Source: Crocodylus rhombifer (taxonomy: Eukaryota > Chordata > Crocodylia > Crocodylidae). Taken from it: DNA of 64,000 bases. The notes under the pieces were generated by a model. That model was not told where the DNA came from. It worked only from the letters and a program-made list of their open reading frames with translations, and did not search any database. This document shows, in pieces, positions 47,714 through 58,071 of the stretch. Positions within the stretch are counted from its first letter, which is position 1; the number at the start of each line of letters is the position of its first letter. The position numbers and the translations under genes were made by a program. The stretch covers positions 234,116-298,115 of the forward strand of contig JAVSML010020807.1 of assembly GCA_038503035.1 (NCBI GenBank), written 5' to 3'.

Positions 47714-49608
47714 AGGCATCCTCACTTCATTTCAGTATAGCAGGAAATTCAGAATCCAAATGGTTCTGGTTTACTGAAACACTGTAGGCAACAGAAGATG
47801 ATAAAGGTTTGTCTGACACTTTCCTTGAGAAGACCGTTTTCAATTGCTTATAAATGTATAAAACCTTTTGAGTTGAAATTTTCACTGCCAGTAGTTTGCC
47901 TCAGGCTGAATTTTCTTGGGGAGGTTTTTGCTAAAATGGTTCAACCTTCATCATAACAATTTCAAGGAAAAATATGTTGTTTAGCTCATGTTAAAAAACA
48001 ACAATCCATTTCCATCATTCTGTTGAGATGCTATAATACCGCCCTGCTTTGGAGAAGGGTTTTGAAATTTGGTAGGGGTATTAAGGGATGTATTTTTGGC
48101 TATTCTCATCAAAATCTGCCTATACCTGGCCTATGAAAAGTCTCATTTTGCAAATGCTGTGTAGAAACTTGTGGAGTTTCAAAGCCAAATTCACAGAAAA
48201 TTCTGTCTATATGGAGCATGTTCTACTCCCTGACTTCCTCATAGTGCTCAGAGTAACTTCCCTAAGGCTTTGGATCCCATCCCTCCACTAGCTCATCTTT
48301 GCTACCAAGGATCACTGTAAGACTGTATATGTATGTCTTTCAATATTACCCCATCATCATAGTATTTTTAAGTTGTGTCTTTTTTATTTAAAAAATAAAA
48401 GTCTGAAAATCAGGCCATTTGGACTACAATTCTCAGCTCCCATACTTTACCCATTGTCTATGAATTAGGGATAGAATAGTCACACATACTGTATTGCAAC
48501 CATTTCAGAAATTTCTCACATCATTGACTTAACTTAAGATGCGTTACATTCTGCACAAAAACTGACCCTCGCTGTGTCCTCCACTGTGAAAAATGAAGGC
48601 TGTTTTAGTGAATGTGGCATTCCTGGCCCATCTGTATATAATATTTGGCACTAAGATTAAAGTATTAGTAAGTTTCTAAATTCTTGTTGTACACTTTCCC
48701 CCTGACTGCTTGGAGGAAGTTTCCGTGTTAACTCAAGCTTATAAGCTTGGTAAGTTTTCATCTATAGGGTGCACTTTGCAACTAAACAGTCTGGCTTCCA
48801 CAGTTGAAGGCAGAAAAGTCTTTAATAATTTACTCACACCTGTTGCTTCAGTGCTTCCAAAAGGCATGGTGAAACCCCATGTTAAATGACAATGAAACTA
48901 CTTAGCTTTGTATTTTCTCCTAACACTCTCATTAAATAGAGTGACACTATGTATTATGAAACTTGCTGCTTTAAGTTTTGGCACCCAGGGGCTCAGCTAT
49001 ACCTGGGAGCATCTTGTACACAAGCTGCCAACCAGAGGAATGCCTTCTTTTTTAATGAGACTAAATTGAATATTCAATTTGATCCTGGGCATTATACTAG
49101 CAAAATGATACTAGTAACATGAAAGTGAGTGCAGGAAAGAGCAACAAAAAGGAGGAAGATACTGGAGGGACTGACTTTCCAACAAGAATCAAGAATTTTC
49201 GTACAGCAACTGGCTAAATTTTTATTTTTAAAGCAGCTAGTAATTTTGGGACCCTCCATTTTTGGTGCCCAATGTGAGACACCTTAAAGCAGAGTTGGTG
49301 AGTCCCCAACCTGTGACCCAGATCTGGCTAACAGAACTCCTAAAGGGTCCTGAAATTTGGCTGTGGGGTAGTGGTGGTAGAATAAAATTAATTGCCATTC
49401 CCCTGCTGACAAATTTCCAGACCTGTGGGGAGCCTTGTGGACCAGATAATGTGGCCCTGTGCACCAGATTGCACCAGCATGCAACCCTATCCAGGCGCAT
49501 TGGATTGAGCTAGCATATGGTAGGTTTGAAGCACATGGAACTGAGCTAGTGTGCTGAGTCAGGCCAGGGTCTAGCCAGATCTAAGTGTGTGGAGTTTGGC
49601 CTGTGAAA
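47714..49608. other. AT-rich non-coding stretch
   Basis: No gene recognised. GGACTACAATTCTCAGC at 48420-48436 resembles the ZNF143-type motif. Two short ORFs have no family signal. Confidence 0.4.
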
Positions 49609-49843
49609 TGTTGTGGGTTCAGCAACAACACTCTGGACACTGCTGTGTTGAACTAACATTTATTATTACAACTCTCTGGAATCATATCCAGGGTGGATCT
49701 TAACAAGTGCAAGAGGAACCAAGAATGCTTCTGGCTCCTCATAACAGAGAACATGGAGTCCCCAGGGCTGCAAAAACTGTCACAAAGTAAAGCAAACCCT
49801 GCAGTGCTGAACATGAAGGTTTTGGCCTTAGAGGGACAGTACA
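49609..49843 (-). mobile_element. Ty3/gypsy 3' LTR (probable)
   Basis: On the minus strand the block begins near TGTACTGTCCC and ends CCCACAACA, with an AATAAA about 50 bp before the end. A purine-rich tract (AAGGGGAAAGGGGG on the minus strand, plus 49853-49868) sits just upstream, as a polypurine tract should, though about 10 bp separate it from the assumed TG. The start may therefore be slightly to the right. The matching 5' LTR is not seen. Confidence 0.55.
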
Positions 49844-50057
49844 AGGAAATACGCCCCCTTTCCCCTTAGACAGACTAGTCAGCTAACCATTTGGGAGGAC
49901 TCCGCTTCCACTGTGGTCTTCCCATAGAACTGGACTCAGTGATGAGTTCAGCGGATGACGGCCCTATCAGCCTATCTGGAGACTCAACAGTGACGCTTCC
50001 TTCTGACGGTGACAGCAAAGGGTTTGCCTTGGTGGAAACAGGTAGCTACTTCTCCAA

Positions 50058-51053
50058 TTAATCCATGTCTGTTGGTGGTGGATTGTTGCTTGAAGATTGC
50101 TCAGGTGTAGGATTATCAGTAGGAGAACATCCATGCAGCTGGTCCATACGATGTCTCCAAACTTGTCTGTTGTCAGTCTGGACTGTATATGATACACGTC
50201 CGGTGGCACTTACAATTTTAGATTGAGCCCACTGTGGGCCTGTCTCATAGTTCTGAGTAAACACAGTCTCTTGTGGAATGAAAAGATGTTAGGTACCACA
50301 TGCCAATACGGAGTCCAATTCCTTTTCTTTCCTAAACTGCATGTCTCTCACAAGGGCTGGGTTAACATGGTCAAGGGATGTCTTGAGACGACAACCCATA
50401 AGAAGCTCTGATGGGCTGGACCCTGTTGTAGGGCAAGGAATTACATGTTGAGCAAACAAATCTGGCCAGTCTGGTAGGCTCGTCTCCTACAACAATCCTT
50501 TTCAATACATCTTTTGTAGTCTGCACTATTCTCTCAGATTGCTCATTGGCCTATGGCCTGCAAGGTGCAATGGTAACAGTTCGAATCAGGTTGTTGCTGG
50601 CAAAATCTTGGAACTCTGCTGAGGTGAATTTCATTAGACGTTAGGGTCGGAAGGGACCTCGGAAGATCATCGAGTCCAGCCCCAAATGCACTGCCATTAT
50701 CAGAAACGATAGTGTTGGGCACCCCATGGGTTCTAAACACCTGACGGAGATCTGTTATAGTGGCAGTTGATATAACAGTTGAGAGAGTAATCACTTCAAG
50801 CCATTTTGAGTACGAGTCAACAACAATTAAGAAATTCTTACCTTGAAAAGGGCCAGCAAAATCAATGTGGATGCATGACCAGCGTTCCTTTGTCATTTCC
50901 CAAAGGAAGACTGGTGCCTTCGATGGATTTATGATGGGTTGCTTGACAAATGCTGCACTCCCTCATAACCCTTTCTATGTCATTGTCCATACTTGGCTGC
51001 CATCCATAACTTCTAGCCAGCATTAGAATGCCTGGGTGTGCTGCATGCAGCAT
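50058..51053 (-). pseudogene. Gypsy integrase, interrupted
   Basis: In minus order: the H2C2 zinc-binding domain (HAAHPGILMLARSY ... CSICQATH), then the catalytic core with IHIDFAGPFQGKNFLIVVD (first Asp) and IVSDNGSAF (second Asp), then the C-terminal part with GPQWAQSKIVSATGRVSY and RRHMDQ-like sequence in other frames. A 51-bp CR1 tail interrupts it immediately after DNGSAF (separate entry). An in-frame stop follows near 50553. It is non-functional. Confidence 0.85.
50633..50683 (-). mobile_element. 51-bp CR1 tail inside the gypsy integrase
   Basis: On the minus strand the segment reads 'ctcgatgatcttccgaggtc' then 'ccttccgaccctaacg', the same as CR1 3' ends at 28619-28670 and 33295-33345. 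Removing it leaves TTT GAA, restoring the frame of the integrase around it. Its length is 17 codons, so the frame stays open through the insert. Confidence 0.8.
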
Positions 51054-51152
51054 TGTCAGTATGATTTGTCATCCTGCTTCTGGAATTATGACATGATTTC
51101 CCCACAAGAGGCAACACTTGTGTGCAAACAGCTCATGCTGACATGATGAAAG

Positions 51153-51767
51153 TCACCTGAATTCCTCAGCCAATTTGTCTGCAGGCCAGCCCCTCCACAC
51201 CCAGTTGAGGACATAGGCAAGGATAGGGTCTTTTGCAGTCATTCTTGCTATCTGTTCAGCTTGAAGAGAGGCTTCTGGCATGGAGTCCAGCACGAGGACT
51301 TCTGCTGGTGGAGGAGAAGCACAATAAGGTATTTGTAGAGGTAGGCAGCTCAACCTATCAGCATTTGCAATCATTTTCCCAGGTTTGTACATGAGTGTAT
51401 AGTCATATGAGTTTAGCACGAGGCTCCAGTGTTGCATACGAGGAGACAAAATAGGAAGAGTAGGTTTGTCCATAGTAAAAATTCCAAGAAGGGGTTTGTG
51501 GTCTGTTTGGATTTCAAATTTGTGGCCATGAATGTAATTGTGAAATTTTTTAATTCCTGCAATAATTGCCAATGCTTCTTTATCAATCTGTGCATAATTC
51601 CCCTCAATTGAAGGAACTGTTCTTGAGTCAAAAGCAACGGGTGCGTCCGTGCCATCAGGCAATGTGTGATTGAGGACAGCGCTAACACCAAACGGTGAGG
51701 CATCACAAGTAATGGACAGTGGCTTCAGCTCATCATAGTGAACAAGGATAGAGTCTGATGTCAGCAA
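51153..51767 (-). pseudogene. Gypsy RNase H domain
   Basis: A 204-codon frame carries SITCDASPFGVSAVL (first catalytic Asp), NYAQIDKEALAII (Glu) and FEIQTDHKPLLGIF (Asp), then YKPGKMIANADRLS, the standard Ty3/gypsy RNase H blocks in order. It is the best preserved part of this element. It is separated from reverse transcriptase by a stop and a frame change at 51768-51806. Confidence 0.9.
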
Positions 51768-51806
51768 CTTCTTGATGCCCTGGAAGGCTTCATTGTGCTG
51801 GCAAGT

Positions 51807-52589
51807 TCACTTCCACTGAGCTCTTTTATCCAGTAAGCGATAAAAGGGCTCTGCTATGGTGGCTTTGTTTTTCAAGAAGTTATGATAAAATTTGAGAAGT
51901 CCTAAGAATGCTTGAAGATCCTGTCTGCATTTTGGTATAGGGGTATCACGTATTGCTTTTACCTTGTCTTCAACTGGGTGAATGCCAGAAGCATCAATTT
52001 GATACCCCAGAAAGTTGATACTGGAAACTCCCAGCTGACATTTCTCTCTTTTTACTCTGATACCTGCTTTATTGAATCTCTGTAAAACTTCTCTGAGTCT
52101 CTCAGTGAGTCTCTGAGTCTCTCTAGATGGCCCCATGATCAACACATCAATGTATGTAATAAACCCGAGAATTCCTGCTAGCATTTTCTCCATGAACCTC
52201 TGGAAAATTCCTGGTGCCACAGAAATTCCAAAATGGAGGTGCTTGACACAGAACGGTCCCTGGTGTGTAATTATTGTTTGGGACTCAGCAGCCTTGTCAT
52301 CCACTATCAATTGCTGATAGACTCAAGGGAGGTCAAGTTTGGCAAAAACCTTCCCTCTTGCAAGAACAGACAGTAACTAATTAATGACAGGCACTTGGTG
52401 CGGGTCCTGCTTAAGTGCTTTATTAACAGTGCGCTTGTAATCCCCACAGATGCGAACACTGCCCTTAGGTTTTAAAACAAGAACAACTGGTGTGGCCCAG
52501 CTTCTATGTATTATTGGCTTGAGGACCCCTTGCGCGATAAGCCGATTTAATTCTGCATCAATTTTTGGCCGCAGTGCAAAAAGGTACAT
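51807..52589 (-). pseudogene. Gypsy reverse transcriptase
   Basis: The first frame (52377-52589) has LIAQGVLKPI, WATPVVLVLKPKGSVRICGD and YKRTVNKAL. The second (51807-52310) carries FGISVAPGIFQRFME, then YIDVLIMG where YxDD is expected, then INFLGYQIDASGIHP and LQAFLGLLKFYHNF. The second catalytic Asp of YxDD is replaced by Val, and stops lie between 52311 and 52376. It cannot be active. Confidence 0.9.
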
Positions 52590-52764
52590 TCCAAGCCTTC
52601 ATAAAGATAGGGGCTATCACAGGATCCATTTGGAATGTCACAGGTGGACCAGAGTAAGTTCCTAATTCCTTGGAGAATACCTGGGGAAACTCCCTTGGAA
52701 GCCTTTCCAGACTTTCTGTGCAGAGACTGTGTATACCTTGAATGCTGATTCCCAATGGTGAGAA

Positions 52765-53300
52765 TCAATTTCTCCCCAGAAGTCTTTTGCAGGAACCCTT
52801 AGTGACAATGAAGGGTAGACACTGTCTAACAGATCCATACTGGACATTGACACTGCAGCTAGCCAAAATTTCCACAATCTGTCCATTGTAGTCACGCAGG
52901 CAACACTCAGGTTTCACTAACTTGGCAAGAGTGTGCCAAAATAATGGGAAGAATGTGTTTTCATCTATAAGGGATAATCCTGAACCCAAGTCAACTTGCA
53001 TTTTGCATTTCTTTCTACAGCTGCAATCATCTTAGAACCCTGAGTTTTGACAACACCAATATTTTGAATCAAATATGTTTTTTGTACCTCACATTCTGGG
53101 AAGTACTCTAATCTGTGAGTGGTTTGGGAGTGAATACATTTGCCACAGTCTTATTGTCTCCTAGAACTGGCCTTTGAGCAGCAAACTGTCTCTGTGTGGT
53201 CCTTCGTCGTGCAGGCATGACCCTCCACATTCCTAAACCTGCACTCCCTTCATCTATGTTGGCCACCACAACTCAAACAAGTCTGTGGATTAATTGGCTT
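52765..53300 (-). pseudogene. Gypsy protease and gag zinc knuckle
   Basis: The frame 52765-53001 starts with VDLGSGLSLID, the aspartic protease active-site block (Asp kept, with Leu where Thr or Ser is common), followed by a YGSVRQCLPFIVT-type strand. Upstream on the minus strand, 53220-53290 shows CLSCGGQH and a Cys a few residues on, after a TGA stop: a CCHC knuckle from the end of gag. The hAT insertion at 53330 cuts gag just upstream. Confidence 0.75.
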
Positions 53301-53661
53301 ACCTGGCGCTGTTGGTGAAGGTATAATCCATAGGGCTGTGTGAGTCTTCAGATCCCGCTTCAGATCCGGACCCGCTTTGAATGCTTTGGCGTCCAAGCAG
53401 CACTTCTGGATTGAAGCGGGATCCCAGTAATGGTGTCTGGAGCAGGTCGGGGCACCTGAAGCACTTTGGACCTGCTTCAGATGCTTTGGAGCCACTTCAG
53501 CCATTTTGAGGCAATTAGAAGAGGAAGAGAGAGTGGGGGAGGCATGGAGGGGGGTGGGGAGCATAGGGGGGAAAGACTGACATCTGTAGGTAGCCAGCGA
53601 GAAGGATTTCTCCCTGGCTACCCTTCCAATGGCAGTGTCTGTGGGGTGGGACTAAAAAAAG

Positions 53662-53668
53662 TATAAAA
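53662..53668 (+). promoter_or_regulatory. TATA box of hAT copy 1
   Basis: TATAAAA in 'aaagtataaaagccc', about 330 bp inside the left inverted repeat and upstream of the transposase. The same sequence is conserved in copy 2 (63879-63885, minus). Confidence 0.6.
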
Positions 53669-53878
53669 GCCCTTCTATGTCTTTTGCAGCTTGTTCCCTG
53701 TCAACAGCTGTGTGAGAGAGGAACGCTGCGACTGAGACCTGCCTGCTGCTTTTTCGTGTTATAGAGGAGTAGTTAGGATTTAACTTAGTTTAACTTAGCT
53801 ATTCGATTCAATTATTAGTAGTATTACAATTCAATTTATTTTCTTGAATTATTTTCTTGGGAATTTATTTTGTAAACT

Positions 53879-55044
53879 GCATGCCTGCCTTGCCTTGAAT
53901 GCCCGCTCGCATGCCACCTTGGCATGAGCTGTAGAGGATGTCTGTTCTCTGGCTCCATGGGTTCCCCACGATGAACTTGTGTTGTCCCTCTGGCTTTCCC
54001 CAAACTTACCTGTCACCTGCCTGTCTTTGAATGTTAAGTGTGTGTGGGGTTCAGCCTCGAAGTTGCCCTCAGGGAGGACCACTCTGCTTGCGGGATGTTT
54101 GTGGGGCTCCACCTCCCCTACACCCCAACCTCTGGCAGGATGCCTGGTCTTGAAACGGCCCTCCCTCCAGTATGGATGTGCTTTGCACACTCTGTAGACA
54201 CTATCCCTCCTGCTTCTTGGGGAAGAATATTCAGTCACCAAAGGTCCTAGATCTGAGCTCCCTTGAGTGGGTCAGCTCTGTTCCTGGAGCTGGCAGGATG
54301 CCCCTGTTGGGCAGGGGTAAAGGAAAAAAATGAAGAAAAGAAGAAAAAGGAAAATGCAGGAGAAAGCCCAAAGGACCTTCCAGTCCAGCGTCCTACTGGC
54401 TGGCTCTGCTAGCCCTCCTGCCCATGCTTGGCAGTGCTCCTCTGACACTGGTTCCACAGGGTCCCCTTATCCTTCCTGCTCCCAGCCTGGCTCCCTGACC
54501 TGGTATCTGAGGGCAATCATGTAGGGCAACTTTTGATCCCTGGGATCAGCTTCAGCCTCCTCCTCTGTGTCACTGCGCTCCTCGTACTGTGGTCCGGTGG
54601 TTTCACCACTGTGTGTCCCTGGCAGTTTTAGGGGCGCATTACCCCCAAAGCTCCTCCCCTTTTGGGGCTCGATTTTAGTGCCCCAGGTGGGGAGATCCCT
54701 TGCAGCCTCTGCTGCTGCTCGCTGTTCAGGCAATCCCTGCCTGCACTGGCTCCACCCCTTGCCAGCATGGAGAGCCTCTGCCTCCTCGCTTGCTCTCTCC
54801 ACCATACTACTTGCAGCCTCTTTTATCCTTGCTGGCTGGTGTGTCCCTGTGATGTCACCCAGAAGCCTTAATTGTACAAACGCGCAGCTTGTGAACCACG
54901 CAGGCTTTTCTCCTCAGTGTCCCAACGTTGCTCCTCCTATGGGTGAGTAAAGGTGAGGTCTTTCCCTCTCCATTTTGGGGTTTTTTCCTGTGTGGATCCC
55001 CATTACGCAGGCAGGGCTTCCTGTTCCTGCTTCTCATTCTCCCC
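53879..55044. other. 1.17-kb segment absent from hAT copy 2
   Basis: Copy 2 runs straight through the point 'tttggaaactttgc'. In copy 1 that point is split by this segment and bordered by TGTAAACT (53871-53878) and AGTACACT (55045-55052), 6 of 8 alike. It may be a separate mobile element with an aged target duplication. Equally, it begins TTTT|GTAAAC and ends TTCTCATTCTCCCCAG|T, like an intron. The sequence is GC-richer than its surroundings and has no recognisable ORF. Confidence 0.7.
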
Positions 55045-55194
55045 AGTACACTTTGCAAAAAAACAGTTGTGTTTTCCTAGCCAGTGTTATCTATCACTGT
55101 TCAGGGAGGCACAGATTGCTTGCACACATGCAGAAGAAGACAGACAGATATTTACAGAAGACCAAGACACAGCTAATATATTGAGACACAGGAA

Positions 55195-55370
55195 GACACG
55201 CAAATAATTTCATTCACACCACAAGATAGACAATATAGTGAGAGACAGAAAGAAGACACACAATTTAATTCACAACAGAAGAGACAATATAGTGAGACCC
55301 ACAAGGAAGAAACACAAATAATTTCATTCGGAGCACAAGATAGACACAGATATTCACAGGAGAACAAGAG
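55195..55370 (+). repeat. Short tandem units in the hAT leader
   Basis: Three units of about 50-60 bp share 'aatttcattcacaccacaag', 'acaatatagtgaga' and 'agaagacaca'. They lie between the TATA box and the BED-finger ORF. Copy 2 has about two units, then a deletion. Confidence 0.65.
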
Positions 55371-55577
55371 AGACAGATATACAAAACACACAGAGACCTT
55401 TTGCAGCACAGGAAAGATCAATATGAAGTGTGCTGGAAAGGCAGGTACCAGGTCTTCTGGCAGGGGAGGGAGAGAGGGTACAGGGAGAGATAGAACTGCA
55501 AGCCCCCCCATCCCAAACACAGACACATTCTATTCCTGAGCATCCATGACATCCATGCTGCTAGTGGAAGCCAGGCG

Positions 55578-56294
55578 GTGGGAGCAGTGTCTCCATCTAA
55601 TATCCCTGCACTTGCACCACCATCTCTCAGTCCAGAAGTGGGCACCAGCAGTGGAATCACTGCCTCTTCCACCCCAATTTCAGCTCTCAGCATGACCCTC
55701 CCACTGCCAGCGGAGGAGCTGGAACCAGGGATGCTGACCATGCTGGCTCAGGCAATTCTGGGGACTGAGGGGGAATCAGAGTTTGTGCTCCACACCCCTC
55801 AAGTTTCCCCTAGACCCAGGTCTCCTCCAGAAAGCAGCACCTTGGAGGAGGCTGAGGTTGTGGAGGCAAGTGGCTCAGCTGAGGCAGCTCCTCCTGCTGT
55901 TCAGCCTCAGCCTGCTGAGAAGGGGGAAAAGGCAGGATCCTTGCCCTCAACCCAGAAGCAGGGGAGTAGTATAGTGTGGGATCATTTTGAGGTGGAAGAT
56001 GATCCCAGGTTTACCATCTGCCAGAACTGCCGAAGGCACATGAGCTGTGGCAAGGACGTGAAACACTTCTCCACCATGGCCTTGCTGCTGCATCTGAGGA
56101 GGCACCACCCCCTTGCCCTTCTTCCTGCTGCTCAGCCTGGCACCAGTGTGAGTGTGCCGAAAGGGAAGTCCCCTGTTTGCTCCAAAGTCCCTTACCCGCA
56201 AAGCAGAGTCAGGCCAGCCTGGACCAGTGGGGAAAAGGTGGACAGAAAACGGCGTGTGTTCCCACCGCACTGGGGAGATGCTTGCTCTGGATAG
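55578..56294 (+). pseudogene. hAT copy 1: N-terminal ORF with BED zinc finger
   Basis: A 238-codon frame. Residues 1-130 are Pro/Ser/Glu-rich and disordered. The BED finger (about residues 134-180) shows VWDHFEV, CQNC and LHLRRHH, the Trp-Phe, CxxC, H-x3-5-H pattern of DNA-binding BED domains. The frame ends DACSG-stop, while the transposase continues in another frame that overlaps from about 56230. Copy 2 has the same break, so the shift predates both copies. Function in an active element: binding transposon ends (family knowledge). Confidence 0.85.
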
Positions 56295-57830
56295 CCAGCC
56301 GTTCTCCCTAGTTGAGCGACGAGGGTTCAGGCAATTTGGAGCACTTCTGGCCCCATTTTACAAAGTGCCTGCATGCACCACCTTTAGCAGGGCGGTGGTG
56401 CCCTCCCTGTATCAGGCATGCAGGGAGGAGCTGCGTAAGGCAGGGCCGCAGGTAGCCTTGCACTTCTCCTCCAACATCTGGAGCAGCCAGGTTGGTAATC
56501 ATGCCTACCTTTCCCTCACAGGGCACTGGTGCGATCAGTCAGGCCATCAGTGGGCTGTACTGTAAGCCGGAGTGCTGGATGAGTCCCACACAGCAAGGGA
56601 GATCATGGGGGCCATGAACCGCATGGTGCAGGGGTGGCTCGTTGGGCAGGCCGAGCTCACCTGCGGGTTCATGGTCACTGACAACAGGGCCAATATGGTG
56701 AAGGCTGTCCATGATGCCAACTTTGTTTGCATTAGCTGTGTGGCACACAGGCTGCACCTAATAGTGAGGGAAGCCTTGGAGGGGGACAGGGTTGCCAGTG
56801 ATGGTGCTACCACCAGTACTGCTACAAGCCAGATGATTTCCAAATGCAGGAAGTTGTCGGGCTGCTTCCACCACAGCATCAAGGGGGGCAAGATGCTGCA
56901 GGAGAAAAAGGCATAGCTCAGCATCCCACATCACAGAATCATATAGGATGTGGAGACTTGGTGGAACTCCACATATCTAATGCTCGAGAGGCTGGTGGAG
57001 CAACAGAAGGCCATCCATGAGATGGCCTTGCTTGGGGAGATAGGGATCAGCACCTCCCCTGAACAGAGCTGAGTGGGGTACCATCTGCCAGATGTTGCTG
57101 GTTCTCAAGCCTTTCCTCGAGGCCACCAAGACCCTTAGCACTGGCAATGCCCTCCTCAGCCAGGTGATCCCCCTAGTTAGGGAACATGAGAACCAAATGG
57201 AGAAGTTCCAGAGGATCAGTGTTCCTGGCTGGGGCAGGCCACTGTCACCAGATGTGCAGTCACTGGTGAGGCGGCTGAAGGAAGGCATCAGGAGATGGCT
57301 GGATCCCTTGTGGTCCAGTACAGTCCACATGATGGTGGGCATGTGTGATCCGAGGGCGAAGGGGAGCATGTGCACTGGCAGCCCCAAAACTCTTGATCAC
57401 TGGATGTAGGTGCTGGTGAACAAAGTCAGGGAGGCCAAAGTGCAGAGGCAAGGGGATGTGGAAGAGGGGGATCCACTTTCCTGTGTCAGAACTCCCAGCA
57501 CCAGCACCAGCCAGTCTCCTCCATGCCAGCCACTGCCAATGTGGGCCATGGGCATGGCTTCAATGCTGGGGTCCAAATGCACCAGACCCCAGCCTTGGGT
57601 AGGTAGTGCCCAGGCTTCGGTGGCGAACTATCTTGCTGAGGATGTGGAGCCACTGGGCTGCAACCCCTTGGCCTACTGGGCAAGTCACACCCAGATGTGG
57701 CAGGATCTGGCCATGGTTGCCTGACAACACCTGTCCTGTCCACCGACCAGTATTCCAAGCGACAGGGTGTTCAGCATTGCTGGGGATATTGTGACACCCC
57801 ACCACACCTGCTTGGATCCTTCATGCTCTT
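56230..57830 (+). pseudogene. hAT copy 1: transposase catalytic and dimerisation parts
   Basis: Frames in order: LDSQPFSLVERRGFRQF and ALHFSSNIWSSQ...YLSLTGHW (56270-56565), then VTDNRANMVKA with CVAHRLHLIV (56566-56916), DVETWWNSTYLMLERLVE (about 56950-57010), a middle part at 57092-57724, and the hATC domain VANYLAEDVEPL with PPTSIPSDRVFSIAG (57610-57800). The stop at 56563-56565 (TAA) is CAA in copy 2. Other stops and shifts break it further. It resembles the ZBED/hAT-Ac group. Confidence 0.85.
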
Positions 57831-58071
57831 AGCAGAGGCTACCACCCCTGCAAGTTTCATCCAAATCATACCAAAAACAACAAAGTTATAGATCTTTTAT
57901 TGATTCCCCGTTATACCCTATGGCCAGATCTCCGAGGTGGCTCCGAAGCTTTGGAGCCACTTTGGCTGGATTGAAGCAGAAACCCGGTCTGGATCTCCGG
58001 GTCGGATTGTGGTTATTCAAAGCAGCTGGATCCAAAGCCGGATCAGATCACTGACAACTCTCACAGCCCTA

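Larger units (their letters stand above)
53331..58071 (+). mobile_element. hAT transposon copy 1, 4.7 kb
   Basis: The ends TAGGGCTGTGTGAGT (53331) and, inverted, TAGGGCTGTGAGAGT (58071) match at 14 of 15. Subterminal 'ctggattgaagc' and 'gctttggagccactt' occur near both ends. Inside are a TATA box, a BED finger and a complete but broken hAT transposase region with the C-terminal dimerisation domain. It interrupts the gypsy element. No convincing 8-bp target duplication is seen at either end. Confidence 0.88.

Noticed and set aside
53331..58071. 8-bp target duplication at the ends of hAT copy 1
   Set aside because: Several offsets were tried by eye and no alignment of the flanks reached a convincing match. 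The ends are therefore called from the inverted repeats only.
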